Of a DNA stretch of 6,548 bases, positions 1 to 4,912 are shown piece by piece. The DNA is taken from assembly GCA_030680655.1 (NCBI GenBank), contig JAUXUZ010000471.1:1-6548 (forward strand), written 5' to 3'. The notes under the pieces were generated by a model, which ran no database searches, was not told where the DNA came from, and worked only from the letters and a program-made list of their open reading frames with translations. Each line of letters opens with the position of its first letter. The first letter of the stretch is position 1. The stretch is from Phycisphaerales bacterium (lineage in GTDB: Bacteria > Planctomycetota > Phycisphaerae > Phycisphaerales > UBA1924). The translations under genes were made by a program, and so were the position numbers.

Positions 1-549
1 GCGGGGCGAGAGATCGAACCCGAATGCCGCCAGGCCGGCCGCGAAAAAGGGCGCTTTCGGGACGGCTCGCGCTTCGGCCGGGGAGTTATCAAGCACTCCC
101 CACGCGCTGTCGAGATCGCCCCGGGCGGTCTGGAGGAGGACCAACTTGTCCTTGATCTCGTGGCCCGCGTATGTGAGCAGGTAGCGGATCGTGAAACCGG
201 TCACAACGACGGTTAGCATCACCGTCGTCAGCGCGATTCCCAGCGGGCTGTCGAACTTGTGTCCGGTGTGGATGATGGCGAACAACGGGCCGAAGATTCC
301 CGCATAGACGTGCAGGGAGAGGAGCGACTGCATCGAAAGGTGAGGCGTGATGCGGGCGTTGATGAAGGGAATCCGCTTGACGATCGGGAACGCGAGCGTG
401 AAAAGTATGAGCACGGCCCCCGCGATCCCGAACACCGCTCCGGCCCCGCTGCCCGCGAAGCGCGGCGAACTGTGCACGAAGAAGCCGAGCCAGCCCACCA
501 GCAGAACGCTGAGGACCGCGGTGACGACGACGCGTTCACGCTCGTTCAT
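1..549 (-). CDS. Haem-b-type multi-pass membrane protein, partial (C-terminus beyond the window)
   Basis: An open frame of 183 codons runs from the ATG at 549 to the window edge without a stop, so the C-terminus is missing. It starts three bases after the stop of the upstream reductase gene, with a GGAGG-like site inside that gene's last codons, which implies translational coupling. Four hydrophobic helices are visible at about residues 7-27, 38-58, 75-96 and 102-125. Helix 3 carries His80 and His94, an H-x13-H spacing that places one histidine near each membrane face, as in transmembrane b-type cytochromes and ferric-reductase-like proteins; His97 follows at once. No matching histidine pair is visible in helix 4, so partner ligands would have to lie in the unseen part or in another subunit. 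The likely role is to pass electrons across the membrane from the FAD/[2Fe-2S] reductase next to it. The family is not identified with certainty. Confidence 0.82.
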   Translation of the reverse strand, partial: MNERERVVVTAVLSVLLVGWLGFFVHSSPRFAGSGAGAVFGIAGAVLILFTLAFPIVKRIPFINARITPHLSMQSLLSLHVYAGIFGPLFAIIHTGHKFDSPLGIALTTVMLTVVVTGFTIRYLLTYAGHEIKDKLVLLQTARGDLDSAWGVLDNSPAEARAVPKAPFFAAGLAAFGFDLSPR

Positions 550-552
550 CGG

Positions 553-2502
553 CTACGCCTCCACCGCGATGTCGCCCTTGGGCCTGGCCTGGCACGCGAG
601 GAGCATCCCGTTGGCCAAGTCGCCCTCATCGAGGGAGTCCTGGACCGCCATCTCGACCTCGCCGGACGTCATTTGGACCTTGCATATGCCGCAGGTGCCG
701 ACGCGGCAGGAGTTCTGGATGCCGATGCCGAGTTCTTCGGAGAGTTCGAGCACGGTCTGACCGGCGTGGATCTTCGCCGACTTCTTGTTCACGGAGAACG
801 TGACCAGCGGGCCGGTGGCGGCGGCGGTTGGTTTGGAGGTGGTTCCCGCAGTGGCCGGTGCGGGTCTGGTTGCGCCGAATGCTTCGGTCTTCATCTGCTC
901 GGCCGGGACCTCAAGCTCAGTGAGGAGGGCCTTGATCGCGTCCATCATCGTGAGCGGCCCGCACAGGTGGACCCGCCGCGAAGCGATGTCGGGAACCGTC
1001 TGCGCGAGCAATTCCTTGGTGATGTGCCCGCGCGTGCCCTCCCAGTCTGTTCCTTCCGCGCGAGACATCGCGACCACGACGTGCAACTTTGGATGAGCAC
1101 GCTCAAGGGCGGCGATCTCGTTGGCAAAGATGAAATCGGCCGGAACGCGGCACGCATAGATCAGGAAGATATCGCCGGGCCATGCCCGCTCGGTGAGATA
1201 CCGGGTGACACTCATCATGGGCGTGATCCCCACGCCGCCGGCGATGAGCACGATGCCGTCCGCCTCAGTCCCGTTGAACGTGAACTTCCCCACCGGCCCC
1301 GACGCTTCGACCACGCTGCCGACCCTGAGCAGATCCACGATGTGACGCGAGACCGCGCCCCGCGGCTCACGCCGCACCGTCAGCTCGACACATTCGCGCT
1401 GCGTCGGGGAGGACGAGATGGAGTACGAGCGGTTCATTCTCGCACCGCCGATCCAGAATGCGACGTTGAGGAACTGCCCGGGCACGAAGGTGAAGGGAAG
1501 CACGCCGCCGCCCGATGCGGGCAGGAGCCGGAACGTCTTCACGCTCGGCGTCTCCACGACGATGCTCCCCACGCGGAGCTGCCCCCGCCAGTTCGAGGTC
1601 ATGGGCGATGCCCGGGCCGCATCCGAAGCGGCCGGGGTGGTGGCGGGGCGCGCGGCGTTGGCATCCGCCGCAGGTGGCGCGGATGGGCTTTGCGCCGCGG
1701 GCGGCGGCGGCGTTGTGTCCGCCGGGGGAGTCTTCCCTCCCGGCGGCGGACCCGGCGTGGACGGGCCGGGCCCCCCAGCGAGGGGCGGCGCCGCCCCGGG
1801 CGGCGGCCTTCCCGAGCCGGATTCGAGACGCCCAAAGAGGGCCGCCGCGCGGCGCATCTTGAAACAGTACATTCCGATCATCACCACGGCAAAGGCGACC
1901 AGAAGCACCATCAGAGTCAGGTGCTCCCATGACAGGCCCAACAGCCCGCGCGCTTCCGCGTGGGAAGGAGGCCCGGGCAGATTCATCTGGCCCTTGAACC
2001 ACCGCATGGCCAACGCCCGCGGGTCTTTCCCCTCCGCGATGGCCCGGTGGGCCGCCAGCCCGCTGTCGAATCTCGCCACGCCTTCTCTGAGCTTGGCCGT
2101 CGCCGCCTGCATGGCCGCGTAGTCGTTCGTCGGCGCGGCCTTCACCAGTTGGTCGAACGCCTCGGCCATGAGGTCCGTCCCGCTCTTCATGCGTTCGTGG
2201 GCGGCGCGCTGCACTTCGTCGCGTTTCTCGGGCGGCAGGTCAGGCAGGTGCATCAGCGAGGGGTACAGCGCTTGGGGCGGGGGAGCGCCCATGTTCTTCA
2301 TCATCTCCCCCATGCCCTCCATCATCCCGCCCGCACCCGCAGCGGGCGCGGTTGGGGACTGCCCACCCGGTTGGCTTCCGGAGGCGGCAGCACCCGGATG
2401 GTGCTTGGCGTGCTCTTCGGGGCTGACCTGGGCATTCACGGAACCGTTGATCGAAAGCACGATCACCGACGCGAGAAGCGATGAGAAGAGCGGTCGATTC
2501 AT
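553..2502 (-). CDS. Membrane-anchored NAD(P)H oxidoreductase: periplasmic His/Met-rich domain, FNR-type FAD/NAD module and C-terminal [2Fe-2S] ferredoxin
   Basis: 649 residues. A signal peptide spans about 1-24 (cleavage near VNA/QV). A His/Met-rich segment (HAKHH at 31-35, Met cluster 60-71) leads a predicted helical periplasmic domain to about 188. One transmembrane helix lies at 190-213, and the basic residues after it put the C-terminus in the cytoplasm. A Pro/Ala linker (226-300) joins a ferredoxin-reductase module: FAD motif RSYS at 358-361, nucleotide motif AGGVGITPM at 421-429 and CGP at 514-516. A plant-type [2Fe-2S] domain (about 565-649) has Cys599, Cys604, Cys607 and Cys637. The module order resembles Hcr-like and other class I reductases, but the secreted N-terminal half is unusual. 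It should take electrons from NAD(P)H in the cytosol; the haem protein downstream is the obvious partner. The start overlaps the preceding stop as ATGA, which supports this ATG. The acceptor is unknown. Confidence 0.93.
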   Translation of the reverse strand: MNRPLFSSLLASVIVLSINGSVNAQVSPEEHAKHHPGAAASGSQPGGQSPTAPAAGAGGMMEGMGEMMKNMGAPPPQALYPSLMHLPDLPPEKRDEVQRAAHERMKSGTDLMAEAFDQLVKAAPTNDYAAMQAATAKLREGVARFDSGLAAHRAIAEGKDPRALAMRWFKGQMNLPGPPSHAEARGLLGLSWEHLTLMVLLVAFAVVMIGMYCFKMRRAAALFGRLESGSGRPPPGAAPPLAGGPGPSTPGPPPGGKTPPADTTPPPPAAQSPSAPPAADANAARPATTPAASDAARASPMTSNWRGQLRVGSIVVETPSVKTFRLLPASGGGVLPFTFVPGQFLNVAFWIGGARMNRSYSISSSPTQRECVELTVRREPRGAVSRHIVDLLRVGSVVEASGPVGKFTFNGTEADGIVLIAGGVGITPMMSVTRYLTERAWPGDIFLIYACRVPADFIFANEIAALERAHPKLHVVVAMSRAEGTDWEGTRGHITKELLAQTVPDIASRRVHLCGPLTMMDAIKALLTELEVPAEQMKTEAFGATRPAPATAGTTSKPTAAATGPLVTFSVNKKSAKIHAGQTVLELSEELGIGIQNSCRVGTCGICKVQMTSGEVEMAVQDSLDEGDLANGMLLACQARPKGDIAVEA

Positions 2503-2903
2503 TTGTTGGCGGCTCCCATCGATGGCGGCTGCGATCGTCGAATGACCTCATCACGTTGCCACTTGCGGAAGTTGGCGCTCTTGACGAGGTGTCCGGCCGA
2601 GATGCCGACGACGAAGTACACGCCGATCATCGCGTATTGGTCCGCGTTGGCCAGCGGGGAGTCGCGCCACGACCACAGGATGTGCCCGAGATAGAGCGTG
2701 CCGACCGCCGCCGCCGCGATTACACCGCCACGGACTTCGAAGGCCACCGCCGCCTTCAGGACCGGGACCATGAACATCCCTGCGAGCAGGATGTGCAGGC
2801 CGTGGAACGAGTGCGTCCTCGTGCCCAGCGCGAAGTGAAGGGCGGCGATTACCGCCGCCCATACCGCCGCGCTGCGGAGTTGAAATGCTTTTTCCGGGTC
2901 CAT
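2499..2903 (-). CDS. Small four-helix membrane protein, histidine-rich, unknown function
   Basis: 134 residues that I cannot assign to a named family. Four hydrophobic segments lie at about 11-27, 33-54, 60-77 and 88-107, followed by a basic C-terminal tail of about 25 residues (KWQRDEVIRR) that is probably cytoplasmic. Histidines cluster in or beside the helices: His23, His31, His34, His37, His74 and His105. These could ligate haem or a metal, but the pattern alone does not prove it. The gene starts nine bases after the glycogen-binding-domain gene, with a GAGGA site about six bases before the ATG, and its TGA overlaps the ATG of the reductase gene by four bases. The coupling suggests a subunit or assembly partner of the membrane redox proteins made from the same transcript. 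Confidence 0.85.
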   Translation of the reverse strand: MDPEKAFQLRSAAVWAAVIAALHFALGTRTHSFHGLHILLAGMFMVPVLKAAVAFEVRGGVIAAAAVGTLYLGHILWSWRDSPLANADQYAMIGVYFVVGISAGHLVKSANFRKWQRDEVIRRSQPPSMGAANK

Positions 2904-2912
2904 GCGGCATCC

Positions 2913-3269
2913 TCAGGCGAGTTGGGGCTGGCGGCGCGACTGCTCGGTGGATTGCTCCACAACGAGCACGCGGTTCATCGTTCCCATCTCGTTGGCGACG
3001 CACTCGGGGCACCCGTCGAAGGGCTTGTCGCTCCCCGGCTCGCAGCACCACTGGCCGTCGATGATGAACTTGTACTCGTAGCGCCCCGGCGGCACATCGA
3101 GCGTGAGGGCCCAGCGGCCGTCGCGCGTGCGTGTTAGCGGGTGCGACTGCGGGTTCCAGTCATTGAACGTGCCCGCGACGAAGACGGCCTTCGCATCGGG
3201 GGCCGTGGTGGAGACCGAGTTGCGGGGTTGGTTGGAGGCTGGCGCGTGGTTCTTGCTTTGCGTGGACAT
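2913..3269 (-). CDS. Small AMPK-beta/CBM48-type glycogen-binding domain protein with a four-cysteine insert
   Basis: 118 residues, no signal peptide or membrane helix, so probably cytoplasmic. Residues about 27-105 form one early-set beta-sandwich domain of the AMPK1_CBM/CBM48 type: VFVAGTFNDWNP at 29-40, GRWALTLDVPPGRYEYKF at 51-68, DGQW at 71-74 and GTMN at 96-99. Positions that contact glycogen in AMPK beta appear retained (Trp38, Lys67, Trp74, Thr97, Asn99; aligned by eye). Between Trp74 and GTMN sit Cys75, Cys76, Cys87 and Cys90, including a CPEC pair, where the AMPK domain has a plain loop; they could bind metal or form disulfides. The first 25 and last 13 residues look disordered. AGGAG lies seven bases before the ATG. 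Why a carbohydrate-binding fold sits in a metal/redox operon is unclear; it may act as a protein-interaction or metal-binding module here. Confidence 0.88.
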   Translation of the reverse strand: MSTQSKNHAPASNQPRNSVSTTAPDAKAVFVAGTFNDWNPQSHPLTRTRDGRWALTLDVPPGRYEYKFIIDGQWCCEPGSDKPFDGCPECVANEMGTMNRVLVVEQSTEQSRRQPQLA

Positions 3270-3314
3270 CGTGTTACTCCTGAGAGAAAGTGCGGATGAG
3301 AGAGGACGCTTGGT

Positions 3315-4370
3315 TCACATGTCGGGCATACCGGGGGTCGCGGGCATCGCGGGTGCGGCCGGGGCCGGGGTCATCGGCATGGGCGGGAGCATCCCGGTGA
3401 GCTGCTTGCGCTGCTCGTCGGTGAGCACCTTGGCCGCCTCACCGGCCGCGCGGATGAACGCGATGCGCTGCTCGCCCTGGAGTTTGGCGATCTGCTGCAC
3501 CTTGGTGTCGATCGCCGCGGCGTCGGGCTGGTCTGCGGCGGTCAACACCCACAGTTCCTGCTCGGCCTCTTCGACCCTTCGCTGGAACTGGGCCTGCTGG
3601 AGCAGGGCCTGCTCCTTCTTCTGGCTGAGGGCGGTCTGTTGCTCAAGCGTCAGCGTGATGTGCTCGGGGTGGTCGAGGAAGAAGCCGGTGGCACCGATGT
3701 GGTAGATGTGGGAGGCGCCGGGGAAGCCGGGAAGGGCCGAAGGCATCGCCATCGCGGCGGGGCTGCCCGCTCCGCCCATGGGCATGCTGCCCATGCCCAT
3801 CATCTTCATCATCCCATCCATCTTCTGCATCATCCCGTCCATCATGCCGCCGCCGCCCCCGCCCATCATCTTGTCGTCCATGTCCATCATGCCCATGCCG
3901 CCCCCCGCGGCGGGTTGGCTGGCGGGCATCGGAGCCATTCCGCCCGCTGCTGGCGCGGCCTGGGGCTGCATCGGCTGCATAGGTTTCATCTGGCCGCTGC
4001 CCATGGGCTTCTGCATCTTGCCCTTCCCACCCATCGCCATGCCTGCACCCGCGCCGGCCGGTGGCTGCGCGGTGTGCCCCTGCATCAGCGCCGCCTGGAG
4101 CTTGGCGACCTCAGCCCGCAGCGCCGCGATCTGGTTCACCAACTCCGCGTTGGCGTCGCTGGCCGCCCCAGGTTGCGTGCCAGCCGCGGGCCCGGCGGCA
4201 GCCTGCTTCAGGTGCGCCGCGTGCGTCGCCGGGTCCACGCCCGCGGGGGGCGTAGCCGGGTGGGTGGCGGGCGGCGTCGCGGGCTGTGTTTGTGCGAGTG
4301 AGGGAATGGCGAATGCGAGGAAGGCCGTCGCGGTCGCGGCTATCAGAAGAGTCTTCGGCGTGCGATTCAT
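3315..4370 (-). CDS. Secreted Met-rich protein with C-terminal Spy/CpxP-like LTxxQ domain, probable periplasmic metal binder or chaperone
   Basis: 351 residues. A signal peptide spans about 1-26 (cleavage near SLA/Q). A Pro/Ala/Thr/His-rich stretch follows, then a short coiled coil at about 73-97. Residues 111-210 are extremely Met-rich (29 Met in 100 residues, with Gly, Asp and Lys between). The C-terminal helical domain holds two LTxxQ-type motifs, LTLEQ at 240-244 and LTDEQ at 316-320, which is the hallmark of the Spy/CpxP/ZraP-like periplasmic proteins that answer envelope or metal stress. HIYH (221-224) and DHPEH (233-237) just before it could add metal ligands. Met-rich stretches of this kind bind Cu(I) or Ag(I) in known copper-handling proteins, so copper buffering outside the cytoplasm is the favoured role, by inference. 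AAGGAA lies six bases before the ATG. The protein ends in another Pro/Met-rich tail. Confidence 0.88.
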   Translation of the reverse strand: MNRTPKTLLIAATATAFLAFAIPSLAQTQPATPPATHPATPPAGVDPATHAAHLKQAAAGPAAGTQPGAASDANAELVNQIAALRAEVAKLQAALMQGHTAQPPAGAGAGMAMGGKGKMQKPMGSGQMKPMQPMQPQAAPAAGGMAPMPASQPAAGGGMGMMDMDDKMMGGGGGGMMDGMMQKMDGMMKMMGMGSMPMGGAGSPAAMAMPSALPGFPGASHIYHIGATGFFLDHPEHITLTLEQQTALSQKKEQALLQQAQFQRRVEEAEQELWVLTAADQPDAAAIDTKVQQIAKLQGEQRIAFIRAAGEAAKVLTDEQRKQLTGMLPPMPMTPAPAAPAMPATPGMPDM

Positions 4371-4483
4371 GGTGTATTCCTTCGCGAGATTGGGGGTTCG
4401 GCGGGTTGGGATGTGAAACGATTGGCGGGCGGTGCGGGCGGTGGTGGGTCAGTTGGGGCGAACTCGGGCTCCGAGGACCCTGA
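4371..4483 (-). other. 113-base spacer between the HMA and Met-rich genes, with a small hairpin
   Basis: No gene is visible here. Just after the HMA stop a short perfect stem, CTCGG-loop-CCGAG at 4463-4475, could form. No T-run follows it on the minus strand, so it does not qualify as an intrinsic terminator. The rest is G/C-skewed filler ending in the AAGGAA ribosome site (4382-4377) of the Met-rich gene. As the longest spacer in the array, it is the most likely place for an internal promoter or RNA processing point. Confidence 0.4.
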
Positions 4484-4741
4484 CTAGTTCTCCTGGTTGC
4501 CGCTGGGGTTGTGATCCTGGCACTTGTGATCAGTTGCGTGTACCTCCGCGAGAAAGCCGATGCGTTCGATGGCGGCGATGAGGTCCTCGCACAGGCACGA
4601 CTCGTCGTGCTCCACCGTCGCGGTCGCCTTGTAAAGATTCACTTCCACGCTGCCGACTCCCTTCACACGCCGCAACGCCCGCTCGATCCGATCGCAGCAG
4701 GCGTTGCACTGGCATCCATACAGGAGGCACACCGTTCGCAC
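4484..4741 (-). CDS. Cys-rich heavy-metal-associated (HMA) domain protein, CopZ/Atx1-like
   Basis: 85 residues, soluble. Residues 2-67 fit the ferredoxin-like HMA fold: metal loop GCQCNACC at 9-16, helix DRIERALRRV, strand SVEVNLYKATATVEHD, and a second helix LIAAIERIGFLAEV. The canonical GMTCxxC pair corresponds to Cys12 and Cys15, but the usual Met is replaced by Cys10 and a further Cys16 follows. With Cys5, Cys49, Cys51 and Cys74 the protein has eight cysteines, far more than a standard copper chaperone. His68, His72 and His77 add possible ligands in the tail. The start is GTG at 4741, with AGGAG at 4752-4748 six bases upstream; an ATG two bases earlier is in another frame. It is the first gene of the leftward array and lies opposite the kinase. 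Copper transfer is likely, but the altered loop could favour another soft metal or a multi-metal thiolate cluster. Confidence 0.87.
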   Translation of the reverse strand: MRTVCLLYGCQCNACCDRIERALRRVKGVGSVEVNLYKATATVEHDESCLCEDLIAAIERIGFLAEVHATDHKCQDHNPSGNQEN

Positions 4742-4747
4742 ATCACG

Positions 4748-4752
4748 CTCCT
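4748..4752 (-). promoter_or_regulatory. Ribosome binding site that fixes the GTG start of the HMA gene
   Basis: The minus strand reads AGGAG, six bases before the GTG at 4741. A rival ATG at 4743 lies only four bases from it and opens a 26-codon frame with no HMA similarity. The spacing and the conserved fold both favour the GTG. Confidence 0.7.
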
Positions 4753-4839
4753 AGGCACCGCTTCCGTGCAGTAGCCCCAAGTCCGAACACGAGAAGCATC
4801 GCAGGCTCTGCCGTGGGCGAATAGGCGGACGTTTCCCCA

Positions 4840-4855
4840 ATGCGGCCAGATGCGG
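4840..4855 (+). repeat. Tandem direct repeat ATGCGG-N4-ATGCGG, possible operator
   Basis: ATGCGG occurs at 4840-4845 and again at 4850-4855, a 10-base period that would put both copies on one face of the helix. It lies in the divergent spacer, about 60 bases from the kinase start and 100 from the HMA start. Tandem half-sites with this spacing are common for response regulators. In DNA this GC-rich, chance is a serious alternative. Confidence 0.3.
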
Positions 4856-4900
4856 ACCCTCCGGGGCGGCCTGCAACCGGCGCACGGTGCATCGCCGACG

Positions 4901-4906
4901 TAAAGT
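4901..4906 (+). promoter_or_regulatory. Possible -10 element for the kinase gene, compatible with a leaderless start
   Basis: TAAAGT matches four of six positions of TATAAT and ends six bases before the kinase ATG at 4913. No Shine-Dalgarno sequence precedes that ATG and no fitting -35 is evident. If the hexamer is real, transcription would begin at or beside the ATG, giving a leaderless message. This is a weak, sequence-only call. Confidence 0.25.
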
Positions 4907-4912
4907 GTTGCG

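Larger units (their letters stand above)
4742..4912. promoter_or_regulatory. Divergent intergenic region shared by the HMA operon and the PAS kinase
   Basis: These 171 bases separate two head-to-head genes and must hold the promoter of the kinase and very probably that of the leftward array. No convincing sigma-70 -35/-10 pair is visible for the leftward direction. A 10-base-period direct repeat sits at 4840-4855. I see no FNR box (TTGAT-N4-ATCAA) and no clear CueR- or CsoR-type dyad; a GC-rich CCCTCCGGGG at 4857-4866 is too weak to call. Confidence 0.6.

Noticed and set aside
1603..1827. GC-rich low-complexity stretch that might be a repeat array or mobile-element end
   Set aside because: It encodes the Pro/Ala/Gly linker of the reductase in frame. 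There is no regular repeat unit, inverted end or target duplication.
259..1932. A 557-codon plus-strand open frame opposite the reductase gene
   Set aside because: Its product is an Arg/His/Gly-rich string without domain motifs, as expected for the complement of a GC-rich gene. The opposite strand encodes a complete FNR/[2Fe-2S] protein with all cofactor motifs.
3639..4301. Plus-strand open frame encoding a strikingly His-rich protein that looks like a metal binder
   Set aside because: It is the mirror of the Met-rich gene: ATG codons read as CAT (His) on the other strand in this register. The minus strand has a signal peptide, ribosome site and LTxxQ domain.
3706..4416. Plus-strand frame with Pro/Ile/Met-rich hydrophobic runs resembling membrane helices
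   Set aside because: It is another antisense shadow of the same low-complexity Met/Gly-rich region and matches no recognisable family.
4463..4475. CTCGG/CCGAG hairpin after the HMA gene as a terminator
   Set aside because: The stem is only five pairs and no T-run follows on the minus strand. It is described as part of the spacer only.
4509..4536. Near-repeat TTGTGATC twice near the 3' end of the HMA gene
   Set aside because: It lies within the coding region and arises from similar codons in the His/Asp-rich tail. There is no sign of a regulatory role.
4857..4866. CCCTCCGGGG as a possible CsoR-type copper operator
   Set aside because: The dyad is short and imperfect and is easily expected by chance in this GC-rich spacer. 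No CsoR gene is visible.
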